NCBI GenBank assembly: GCA_028753945.1
Contig: JAPNXP010000002.1
Coordinates: 3,658,001-3,722,000 of the forward strand
Direction of reading: 5' to 3'
Source of the DNA: Hexactinellida sp. DTS-2022
Lineage: Eukaryota > Porifera > Hexactinellida
DNA: 64,000 bases
Shown: piece by piece, positions 46,643 to 56,708 of the stretch
Layout of the letters: each line of letters begins with the position of its first letter
Numbering within the stretch: position 1 is the stretch's first letter
The notes under the pieces: model-generated
Told to the model about the DNA's origin: nothing
The model's database searches: none
The model's input: only the letters and a program-made list of their open reading frames with translations
Translations under genes and position numbers: made by a program

Positions 46643-46644
46643 GC

Positions 46645-47800
46645 AAACGCACAAAGATTCGAACAACAATAGAGTTTTATCCACAAATGGCCTCATCTCA
46701 TGAGAGTCATTGGTATCGGTTATGAGAACTTCGTGTGGAGACAGGGGTAACAGGGCCCAATTTACAATTGTGCGCATTGTGTACATCTCCAAACCTGGGA
46801 TCTATGGAGTCCTTATAAATCCACAGGACCTCAAGATTTGTATTGCATTCTAGGGCGGGAATACAGAGAATATGTAGGATTTGCTTTTGGGATTCCACGG
46901 GTTAATTAAAAAGTTAGGGAAACGCTGAGGTAATGCGTCTTACATGTACAACTAGAGTATTTAGAGTTGAATTATGTGAATTTTCTTACCCCCAAAATTG
47001 GGCAATCATGTCATGTCATTTACTCAGAGAGAATATTTGTATTCTTTCTTCTAAAATTCGTACTTTTTCCAAACGATCCCGGCCCTATAATACCAGCGCA
47101 CACACAAATTTCTGTTTGGGTGCATGTGTATTTGTAGTTTCTTCAATCAATTCCATAGATATAGTTTACTTTCCATTTTCCGAACAATCACATAATGAAT
47201 ACTATAAGAGATATCATTTGATTAATTAATTTCTAATACATTCGATTCATACAACATCCATTGTATTGCTATGATTTGAGTAGATGGTGTGATTGTTTCG
47301 TCACTTCCTAAATGGGTGGTATTGTGAATAGGTTGACTACAACCAATATAAATATTTCCTTGTATTTAATCATGTATTTTAGCTTCCTTTTTCTGTTATC
47401 TTTTTGTGTCTTACATTATTCCTTTCATTTGAATACGCTAGTTTTATATAATATATTATTACCCTTTGGCTTCTAATCTGATTGGTTAATTAACTCGATC
47501 TATTTTTGGCGATTTGTGCGGATACAGTTTGAGCGCTCAAACATTTTTCAGTGATCTCTTCTCAAATTGTGTTCAACTGGGAATAACTATTCTTCTAAGC
47601 TAATGGATATTTTATTGGCATTTACTTTACCCAAGGATTATATAATCAGATTTAATTGTGAGTTTTTATTTCAGTTATTCATTTCTTTAATTAATCGCTC
47701 ATACATTTTTTATCTCTTTTTCACTTTGTGCTCATTATTATTTATTAATTATCAAGAATATTTTAGTCGCAACTTACTAAATATTAATTAATTAATATGG
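46645..47800. other. Gene-free stretch
   Basis: Several short frames (46,933-47,229; 47,567-47,791) have no recognisable domain or splice context and are not called. Confidence 0.4.
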
Positions 47801-47804
47801 AATA

Positions 47805-48045
47805 CCGTATTTCCCCGAATAAGCGCACCAGCGCTTATTGTTTTCGTGGGCCAAAATGATCCTGAAATATTTGTGAAAAATCCAAAAAATGTTATTTAGG
47901 TTGGTTCTAATGATTTCCACCAATAGTATACCTACCGAAGTTGCCAAAATCAATGGAATTACATCACAGTGATCAACTAATGTGTTTAAATTTTATCATA
48001 CCAATGTCATTTTCATTGACCCGGCGCTTATTCGGGGAAATACGG
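47805..48045 (+). mobile_element. TA-flanked MITE (CCGTATTTCCCCGAATAAGC family), complete
   Basis: CCGTATTTCCCCGAATAAGC left and GCTTATTCGGGGAAATACGG right; TA at 47803-47804 and 48046-47. 241 bp. The best-preserved of four copies in the window. Confidence 0.93.
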
Positions 48046-48049
48046 TACT

Positions 48050-48779
48050 CTATACAGCAATTGCATATAGTATCTGTTCCGTTAGTCTCAAGTATCTTGA
48101 TTTAATTAATCATTATTTACTGAATATTCCTTTCGGATACTTGTAGGGTTCCATTTGTGTGGCCCTATAAATGGAGGGAGAGTAGGACTCCTTTATGCTT
48201 TCTTTGTAAATAATGATTCAATACCACCACCACGGCACCACAAACTGGGTGCCAACCCCATTTTTTTTTAATTTTCACGCTAATTTAGAGGAAGGCCCCT
48301 CCTACTTGAATGTTGTGTTTATTTAATGCCCCTCCTATAAGCAATATTACAATGTCCTATTTTATTAGTCAAATAATTTATCTTGAGCTCAGCTCTAGTA
48401 GAGTTCAGATGTTTAGTATGTGTATTCAAGCACTGAGAAAGGTCAGTTTTCCCCCAGTATTTGAAATTGACCTTTAGAAGTGAGCCTGGTGTTTTAGTAT
48501 GTGAAAAAATCTGAATTCTGCTAGAGCTCAGCTCTATATACACATTATCTTTATTAGTGAGTACTCTCCATTTTTTGCCAGTACATGCGTCTCCAACTCG
48601 ATAATATATTAAATACAGAATTGATGTACGTATGTGTGTTTGTCCGTAATTAATTGAAAAGACACTACCGAGAGTGATGTAGTTGTGTTTACAGGTGTAG
48701 TTTGTCCTATTAACATGGGTCTATTTGTTTCTGAGCAAAATATTTTGAGTCTGACCTCGCACGGTAACCTTTTTCTAAA
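48050..48779. other. Gene-free stretch with a local inverted repeat
   Basis: 48,370-48,545 has GAGCTCAGCTCTAGTAGA and TCTGCTAGAGCTCAGCTCTA as inverted arms, a small foldback. No gene. Confidence 0.45.
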
Positions 48780-48784
48780 TAACT

Positions 48785-51700
48785 CACAGTGGCCGAAAAT
48801 AGCAATTTACAACGAATAGGCATTTATAGACCAGATATACACAGGAAATGTATTATCATCTAATAGGTTATCCACCCCAAGGAATCGAATGGTATTAAGC
48901 GATTATTTGTATGGCTTCATTCAAGTGAGATATGACGTCACAAAATTGAACACAGTTCATTTTTTATTTATAATGTGGTTCAGGTAAAGAGTTAGACCCT
49001 ACAAATGCATTATGAAGTGATAGGTTATCGATAAAACACTTTAATAAATATAAATATGATTTATTGTTAACATTGTTTTCGTTATTCAAAGCAAAATAAA
49101 ATGGGGAAAAAATTCAAAATTTATTGCCTTATTAATTTCTCTGACCTGCAATCCAAACAACCTTGAAGATTGTCTGTAACACATAATAATAATGAGGTAA
49201 CGAGTTTATCTTGAGCTGACAAATTTTCAAAATCAATTTCTAGATTTGATTGGTTAGTGGAATACTTTCTAAACTGGGTTAACACTGGGTCGCTCTGATT
49301 TGTCAAACCTGACCATTATGTCATGAACATTTAACTCAAAGCTGATCTTTCGAGACAACTGTTCCCTAAATTTCCTCACGTATTTGTTCAAAGCTTCAAG
49401 ACTTTCTTCAGAGAAATTCTTAACTCCGAATCCGTTGTTGTAAACATCGATTACTTCACCCGAATGCGCCAACAATTTGTGTAAAGATGGTGTAATGTTT
49501 GCCCAAGTAAATTTCGTTACTATGAATTCGTAAGTTGTCTTGGAAATTTCAGATAATCTATTTGTATCGATTTTGTGGCTACTGTTATAAACCCTCAAAA
49601 TGACGGATAAATTTTGGTGTATGATCTCAACCCATTCAGTTTCTACTTCATTAATTGTGGATGTTGCCCATTTCAGGAAATCTTTCTTGTTTAAGAAGCA
49701 GTCTCTGGCTATGTTACCGGTTGTTGAAGTGCCACCATCACATGAAGGGATATCGATGTGGAAACCAGTATCTTCTAAGATCAATGATCTCATGCGTTTG
49801 TTTCATGGATGCATGGATAGGAAGTGAAGTTGGTGCCCAGTGCTTTTTTCCTGCATCTAGGTGGTAAATCAGTAACATGAACCAGCGAAAAACACATAAG
49901 TAGCTGTGCAATGGAGAAGCAGGAATTATATCAATTTTCGATGACGGTGGGTGAGTTAATCCATATCTTGTGTCTGAGTCAAGTTTAAGGTATTCATCAA
50001 TATTTACGTCGTTAAAGATAGAAATTGCATCATGAATATGCCGATTGATTGGAAACCCGGACCTAATCAATTCGATTTCCTTCATTTCCTTGTGAGTTAC
50101 GGTGCACATCTGGCAACTAGCACCCCCAGCTCCACTTAGAATTTTTACATTTTACCATTAAACATGGTTCGAAAGACTTTGACATTACATACACCATCCG
50201 ATAAATTAAGACCATTTTGTTCCATATCAAAGGTAGGAGGATTGATAAAGAAGTTCAATATGAAATCATCATTTTTTTGGTTTTCTTTAATGGCAAGTAA
50301 TAACACTGGACGTGTCGCAAAAGGAGAATTAGGGTGTTTGTTTTTCCATACAATGTTCATATTTTTGTCTTTAATGGTTAGAGGCTTGAAAGCGTATAAT
50401 AAGAAGCTTTTAGTAGAAAAATTTGAGTCCCGAGATAACTGATTGTAAATCTTGTGACTGCCTGATCCATCGAGGCCATCGGCTATCTCAAAGGATATTG
50501 GATATTCTGAACATTTAATATTGATCGTTTCTAATATCCTTTCAATGGTGTACTGAACAATAGTAGAATAAGCATAACCTACACCTATAGGACTTGCTTC
50601 TCTATTGATAGTTTGAATTTGTGTGGATAGTGCAATTTTAGAACGAAATATTGAGATTTTGTCATAGGATGGGAATAAAACTCCTTCTGGTTTGCAAAGT
50701 TGTCTTTTCCAATTTCTAAAATGTCCAATAGAAAAGCGGGCTTTTCAAGCGGAATTTGTCTTTCAGCTAGTGCAAATGTACCTGTGTCGATTATGTTTGT
50801 ACAAACTTTAGAAACTTTTCTATTATGGCTAGCATTTGAAATGAATTTAAGAGCATAACTTGCAACTTCTTGATCACTTAGTTCTTCACGATCTGCAACA
50901 AATGTAATATGTTCTAATAATACAGTAAATCTACTTCGTTGAGATTCTATGGACAATTCTGAAAATTTCTTCCTGGTATTGGTATGTTCTTCTACAAATA
51001 TATCTTTTCTGCACTTAAGACACGTGAATTCTAGTTCATTACTCTAGAGTGGACATAGATTTCCCAATTCATGCACTGTAGGATTATCTTCTGAAGGATG
51101 TGTGTAAAATAACTCACCTTCCCAGACAGAGAGCGTATTGTTTCTAAGGCAAGTTTGACGATTCAATTTTAATCGATTAAACTTGTTCTTCAGGACATTG
51201 AAATTATTACCGTCTAACTCAAATAATTCTAAATACATACGAGCAGCAACAGTGGGTTTCTCATGTTTTAAAAGATAGGCTGCAGCTTCTTGGTTATTCA
51301 TTTAAATGCTATAATATACAAAAGTAGAGTACATATTTATAATTTAGTAATGTTACGATAAAACTTTTTTAAAATATTCCATTAAATAACTTTTTGAATT
51401 TCATTGAAATTGCTAAAAAGGTGTCCAGACTTAACCATAATTTATTTTCGAAAACTCGCGGGACTAAGGGAAGATGCGAAAAACATAGATAAATCTCTAC
51501 CCATCCACATCTATAAGGTCACTAAGGTGGTTGTGATTGGTCCTAAAAGATGCTAATGTATATACCCACAGATCGGACGACTAAATATTTATTTTGAAAC
51601 CGATGAAATTAAGTTTAAAAAGTTAGCTAAATATATAAATTTATCAACATTGTAAACAAATAATATTAAGTACACTTCAAGTAGATTCAAATATAGCTAT

Positions 51701-51954
51701 AATTATTGTTCTATAGAAACTACTTTGTAACTTACGAAATTCTATATTTAGAACCAATTAGAGGTGAAATCATGATGTTTAGGAAACCACAAAATAGACT
51801 GTCATTAAACTATCACAATTCATTAAGATGTTAATTGATTTACTTGGTAATGTATAATTAGAGGTTTTATAGTGTGTAGAATATATATATAACAAGCTTG
51901 AGCCAATTGAATGGCATCAAATTTTGCCCTAATCGACGCTACTTTCCCACTGTG
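48785..51954 (-). mobile_element. RAG1-like/Transib transposon, CACAGTG ends, TSD TAACT
   Basis: Starts CACAGTGGCCGAAAATAGC and ends, in reverse, CACAGTGGGAAAGTAGCG, with an exact 5-bp duplication TAACT (48780-48784, 51955-51959). The heptamer CACAGTG is the V(D)J signal heptamer and the 5-bp duplication is the hallmark of Transib/RAG-type transposition. Inverted similarity is short (about 8-18 bp); no nonamer-like ACAAAAACC at 12 or 23 bp was seen. Length 3,170 bp with a single transposase gene and no RAG2-like gene. Confidence 0.88.
49121..51301 (-). pseudogene. RAG1-like/Transib transposase with frameshifts and one nonsense codon
   Basis: From the ATG at 51,299-51,301 the frame runs to GNLCPL, where a TAG (51,041-51,043) interrupts continuous sequence, then EFTCLKCRKDIFVEE with a Cys pair. 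The core follows: YAYSTIVQYTIERI, the first acidic site IADGLDGSGSHKIYNQ (DG-x-DG-like, as at the RAG1 first catalytic Asp), LLYAFKPLTI, a second Cys pair GGASCQMC, KIDIIPASPLHSYLCVFRW, CDGGTSTTGNIARDCF, ITPSLHKLLAHSGEVI, and EESLEALNKYVRKFREQLSR. That last block aligns with the region around the RAG1 third catalytic residue (EGNESGNKLFRRFRK). Frameshifts lie near 50,740, 50,150, 49,795 and 49,300. About 725 codons in all, shorter than RAG1, with no RING/N-terminal region seen. The second acidic residue was not assigned. The terminal CACAGTG and TAACT duplication support the family. Confidence 0.85.
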
Positions 51955-52096
51955 TAACTTTTACAAATCTCACCCGATTAGTATAAATCTTGTATGAAAA
52001 TATACAACACCTAGTAGAACATCTTTGCGAAAATAATAAGTTAATAAGCACTTAGTTCACGAAAGTTATTAGTTAAAATGTGTCCTATGATTTTTA

Positions 52097-52216
52097 ACAC
52101 TATGTGGGTGATCTGATTTGTTTGGTTAACAAGAATGCAATTTACTTTCCCTGATGACACTTTGTGGGTGATCTGATTAGTTTGGTTAACAAGAATGCAA
52201 TTTACTTATCCTGAAG
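52097..52216 (+). repeat. Perfect-phase 60-bp tandem duplication
   Basis: Two 60-bp units (ACACTxTGTGGGTGATCTGA, then TTGGTTAACAAGAATGCAAT) differ at a handful of positions. Non-coding. Confidence 0.85.
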
Positions 52217-52529
52217 CATTGTTTATTTATTAACCTAGCTTGGCTTCCTTTCTAAAATTATACTATCAAGGAAATTACGTAATTTCTAAACTTGGACAAA
52301 TTTTTATATTTATTTGAGCTAACGAGCTAACCTTTAAAATTAATTAATTAATGTAACTGAAACGAGCCGCCTTTAAGAATTATTGAGCTATTAATTAACT
52401 AATAATTATTAACTGATAAATAATGAGAATAACCTACATAATATAAATTCCGAAACAAATTACATTACGTTGCATAAACGAATCACAATCCAGAGTTATA
52501 TATGGTAACTCGAGGCAAGTAAGCCGCGA

Positions 52530-53985
52530 AATTGTCTATAATTTAACGCTACCTACGACTAGTCAGGACTGTGACGTGATGGGTAAAATCAAAACTATTA
52601 ACGATGTCAATTCAATTAGTATATCAGTTCCTTTGCCTTACTATAGAGTATGTGAAAAATAACTAACATCATTGATTTCATTCTTAAACTTGCCTATATT
52701 CAATGAAAACATATATAGCGTTGCTATGTAATATAAGCCATAGATATTTCTAGTAGAAAATCACGATAACTTGAAACACTTTGTTTTTACTTCATTACTC
52801 GCCAAATCAATATGTATTCAAATTGCCTATACGAGAAAATCACCAATATTATCGAAATTTATAAATTTATAAGGAATTCAAAAATTGAGGTCTATTTTTC
52901 GATGGAATTTCCCTATTTTTGAGAAATGTGGCCATACAACTTTGCGAAAATAGAAAAAAGTATGGAAACGCTCTGAACGATATTTAGATAGATATATAAA
53001 CTACATCTCCCAGAAATTTCAAGTTGATATGATAAATAATCACGGAGTTCTCTAGCTTTTTCCACAGCCGGTATTAGAAAATATTTATGCGGAGAAGAGG
53101 GTTTAGAAGGACACAATAGTGGCACAAACCTTCAATACTTCTGACAGAAAATGGTTTGAAGATAATTGAAGCAGTTCATATTCCTCGAAAACGATTACTG
53201 TTAGTGTTAGCAAGTTAGAGCTAAGCTCTTGCACAACTCTGATTTTCATGATCGATGGTTTGTGATGGTCACATGACACCTCCATATATGGGCATGGGCT
53301 CCTTGAGCATGGTAACTATTTGGAAAATAGTCCAATTTGTTATTCCAATGATATATGCATGATATATTGATGTGAATAATCGAATAGAGCTAAGCTCTGC
53401 TTTCTCTAGTTTATGAGATACAAAAATGCTGAATCATCAAAATGTGGCACATATCCATGCCCATATATGGTCATTTGAAAAAAGGGGCGTCTGAGGGTCA
53501 CAAAAAGTATTAGGGACGCATAGGAAGTCGTGTATTGCGAGCCTTTTTCACTAGTAAATTTTAATTCTAGGTGCACGGGAGTCTGAGAAATGTATTCAGA
53601 GGGGGGGTGTTAGAAATAGGACCCCTAGGATAGATAATGTACCCTAACTTTGCGAGTTTTCTCTTTCTATATGATTTTTTTATCAATTTTGGTGTTTTTA
53701 GCACAGACTATCAAATGGGCCAGGTATATTCAAGGAAAATCACCAAATATCATGTCAGTTACAGCAAACAATCTATCTGAAAGTGCTGAACCACTGAAAA
53801 AGTCTACTTAGCACCCCAATATCGACTTATAGAGGTCAAATTAGTCGAGATATTGTACATTTGACCTTTGCATATCCTTGGGGGCTTAATCAGGCGTCTA
53901 TAGACGAAATTATTATTTTTTGAGATTTTGTAGCCTGCCACACCTTTGGCAAAAATAGTACTCGTAGGTAGCGTTAAATAATTTT
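52530..53985. mobile_element. Putative element bounded by AACGCTACCTACGA inverted repeats
   Basis: Left arm ATTTAACGCTACCTACGACT (52,541-52,560) is mirrored at the right (53,961-53,980), and AGCCGCGA lies directly repeated on both sides (52,522-52,529; 53,986-53,993). The interior, 53,150-53,560, shares CTCGCAATAC, GACTTCCTAT and CCATATATGGGCAT words with 22,330-22,460. No coding domain. The 8-bp repeat may be a TSD. Confidence 0.5.
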
Positions 53986-54127
53986 AGCCGCGAGGGTAGA
54001 ACGATACAGAAGATAACACTTGGTCTAGTAAATATCCTCTTCCATATCAACACAGTGTGTAATTTACAAGCCACAGGTTAACTTATTTATTATTAATACA
54101 TATTACTCTTTTTTTGAGGTGGAAAAG

Positions 54128-54142
54128 GCCGCGAAGCGGCCG
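54128..54142. other. GGCCGCGAAGCGGCC hairpin
   Basis: A perfect 7-bp stem in very AT-rich surroundings. Not followed by a T-run; no function assigned. Confidence 0.4.
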
Positions 54143-54230
54143 TTAATTGTGTTGCGTAGTGGCTAACACAAACGAACAAATGTCGCCGAGCTAACTTTGT
54201 GAGATAAACTCAAGCCTAAATCGACATCAT

Positions 54231-54252
54231 AATATATATATATATATATATA
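54231..54252. repeat. (AT)n microsatellite
   Basis: About eleven AT units. Confidence 0.9.
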
Positions 54253-54329
54253 CGAGCCCTTCGGTCTCGGTCGCCACGCGGCCTTACTCCTCACAAACAA
54301 TTGAGTACATAGTTTGTAAATATTTGTCG

Positions 54330-54560
54330 TGTTATTCTTATAATACCCGTTTACTTATAATACCCGTTGAAAGCAAACTTCTAGGTTGATTTTGAATTTT
54401 AATTAATTTGTTTACTTATTTGTGTCAACAACAACAAAAAATATTCATATTATAAATTTAGAAATGCGAAATTCGTGTTCAGCATACTTGTTTACCCCTT
54501 ATAACATTTGTTTACTAATTATAACATTTGAAAGTTAGTTTATATCTCATATCTCATATA
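54330..54560 (+). repeat. Satellite-like repeat, ~140-bp unit (CATATTATAAATTTxxAAA)
   Basis: Shares ATAATACCCGTTGAAAGC, CATATTATAAATTTxGAAATG and CAGCATACTTGTTTAC with 55,960-56,107 and 63,762-64,000. Confidence 0.7.
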
Positions 54561-54790
54561 TAAATGCGGTTTCCATTCCCCCACCACTTTAATACAATCC
54601 GGACAAACACACATACACACAAACAACAATCGAGATTTAATAATATACTGTAGATATATTTGTTTGTATGTTGAGAGTTGATTGAAGAAACTGTACGGTT
54701 TCCATGTCTGATTTTTGCATATTTGGCATATTCATGCGTGTTCGGGTTTGCACATCATATGAACAGCGACAGCGTTATAATTCCTAATTA

Positions 54791-54872
54791 TAGTGGATGC
54801 CGGTTATAAGAACATCGTCGGAATCTGCTATAATGTTCTTATAACCTGCATGTTCTTATAACCGGTGTTCTT
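54791..54872. mobile_element. Short pogo-like MITE (GCCGGTTATAAGAAC family)
   Basis: TAGTGGATGCCGGTTATAAG left and CTTATAACCGGTGTTCTTTA right, with an inner inverse copy (GTTCTTATAACC). About 80 bp; the ends have decayed (TAG for CAG). Confidence 0.6.
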
Positions 54873-55359
54873 TATCCGATACCTACTGTTCAATCATTCA
54901 TAATCTAAACATTTAAATATAAATTTATCCAAATGGATCTACTGAACTAGGCTTCAGGGGAATTAAATTAACTAATGTATTTATGAGCCCTCGTTGTTGG
55001 TCGCTTCTCAACGGAACACTCAACCACTACACAGTCTAGCTTCATTAATCAATAATAATTAATTAATTAAATAATTAATTATCACAACATTATTCTTAGT
55101 TAGCTAATTTGATTCACAAGAATTAATTTTAAATTATCAAAACCAATTTGTTAATTTTGTTTTTATGCAACAATAAAAATAATCATATTACAAATCTATG
55201 AATCCGAAATTAGTAATCATCATAGTATTTGTTTGCCTGGAAATGAAAAACTTGGTGATAGAGTATTTCTTACTTGCATTAAACATGTTTGCATATTACT
55301 TTCATAGTTCAAAATTATTATATTATTATAGAAAATATTATATGAGGTCTTAATCGATC

Positions 55360-55755
55360 TTGCAAAATTATTTATTAGTGCATTATTCTACAGAGACTGT
55401 ACTGCCCGTTAAATTTGTTCAGTTCGTTAAACTATATTTCCAAACTGAAGAAGCGGTTGAAATATCTCTGAAAGTTATTCGATTTACGGAATTGATTGGC
55501 AGAGTTATTTGCTTTATATCACTATCAATAATCCTGTTGTCATTCGTGTTCGTCACAATCTGTATTTGGTGCAAACATAATTATAAGTGTAATTATGGTA
55601 CAAAGAAAATACAGTATACAGTCGAAATCGTTTTTTTTTGCCCCCATAAATCCATGGAAAAAGAGACAAAAAAACCGATACGCAAAAAAACCCGTGGCAA
55701 AAAACCCCAATTTCGACTGTACTACGTACTGCAAATAAGGACTTGGAAGAGATAA
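55360..55755 (+). CDS. Hypothetical single-pass membrane protein tail, possible exon
   Basis: A 131-codon frame opening at a TTG codon, so probably an exon fragment. Near the start are TETVLPVKFVQF and TEEAVEISLKVIR. Then comes a strongly hydrophobic stretch (VICFISLSIILLSFVFVTIC) followed by IWCKHNYKCNYG, a basic segment (KETKKPIRKKTRGKKPQ) and a stop. AATAAA occurs at 55,755 just after the stop. The TEEAVE, hydrophobic segment and IWxKxxY order resembles 45,834-46,027. LPVKF before a C-terminal membrane anchor is reminiscent of CD36-family tails, a weak guess. Possible acceptor CTACAG near 55,390. Not confidently a gene. Confidence 0.35.
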   Translation: MQNYLLVHYSTETVLPVKFVQFVKLYFQTEEAVEISLKVIRFTELIGRVICFISLSIILLSFVFVTICIWCKHNYKCNYGTKKIQYTVEIVFFCPHKSMEKETKKPIRKKTRGKKPQFRLYYVLQIRTWKR

Positions 55756-55959
55756 TAAATATTCATTAATTTTCTTATTATCAATAAGTTTATTCAGAGT
55801 AATGTATAATGTACGATAAAAACTTTGATGTGTAATATAAGAACAAAATAATTTTTTGTTTGTGTGCTAATTATCTTTGGGAATCTAGTAACATTGAGGA
55901 TCTCCTCCTTACAATGGAAGATACAGAAGTGTTCGCCAAATATATATACTTACCTATTT

Positions 55960-56107
55960 GTAAACAACAACAATAAATATTCATATTATAAATTTGTAAA
56001 TGCGAAATTCGAAATCAGCATACTTGTTTACCTATAATACCCGTTGAAAGCTAACTTCTATGTTGTTTTGAATTTTCATTAATTTTTTACCTATTTAGTG
56101 TAAACAC
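55960..56107 (+). repeat. Satellite-like unit, left flank of the LTR element
   Basis: Same unit as 54,330-54,560 and 63,762-64,000. The LTR retrotransposon is inserted into this repeat after GTGTAAACAC. Confidence 0.75.
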
Positions 56108-56303
56108 TGTTAAGAATGGAAGTACGTGTATACTGATACTTTAATAAGTAATGTAAAGTACGAATAAATACTGAACAGTATGCGAATCACACTAATGCCT
56201 AACGCTATACTACTTATACTATTAACTGGGAATAAGTCCTGTGCCTAATACGTATTGGGTGTTCGACTGTTGCTATGCGACTAAGATAACAAGACTCATA
56301 ACA
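56108..56303 (-). repeat. 3' LTR
   Basis: 196 bp; on the minus strand begins TGTTATGAGTC and ends CTTAACA (TG...CA). About 93% like 63580-63761 by eye, so the copy is moderately old. Confidence 0.9.
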
Positions 56304-56314
56304 GCACCCCGCCA

Positions 56315-56708
56315 TCAGTTCTTTGTCCTATGGCTGCTACTATGAGTTTGTTGGGTTACCTTTGACCCCAACGCGTAGTCAGCTAAGTAGTTGGGAATTC
56401 GTGTAGACCTCTGAGGGTAGCGCCTTTCTGGTTTATCCTCTGAATCGGCGGGGTTTCCCGCGTCAACTTCTGGAAGAGTTACTCCTCCTTGGTCTGTTGC
56501 TGGGGGATCTGGGCTGAGATCTGGTCCTTCGTTCGTGAGGTTGTGATCACCCATATCGTCCTCAGAGTCCTCATTCATACTTTGTTCTCTTGGGTCGTCA
56601 GCTTCATTACTCACTGTGGCTTGATTGCCACCCTGTAATTGGCTAGTTCCATGCATCAAAGACTGATTTGGTTCAGCGTACTTCTTTACGCTGTTGGGGT
56701 GTACCCAC
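56315..56708 (-). pseudogene. Gypsy pol C-terminal tail
   Basis: Begins WVHPNSVKKY right after the duplication left by the element at 56709-58464 and ends at 56315. It is acidic and proline-rich in the middle (DDPREQSMNEDSEDD) with ERRYPQRSTRIPNYLADYAL near the end, the RYPxRxRxxPxxL motif common at the end of Gypsy integrase tails. The frame matches the integrase piece at 58465-58921 when the insertion is skipped. Confidence 0.8.

Noticed and set aside
46568..46792. Cysteine-rich CLSVCLSVCLSV frame
   Set aside because: Simple translation of the CAGA microsatellite.
48785..48830. RSS-like nonamer beside the CACAGTG heptamer
   Set aside because: At 12 bp from the heptamer the sequence is AATTTACAA and at 23 bp nothing resembles ACAAAAACC, so a full recombination signal cannot be claimed.
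54128..54142. GC-rich hairpin as a possible terminator
   Set aside because: No following T-run and the context is eukaryotic; kept only as a structural note.
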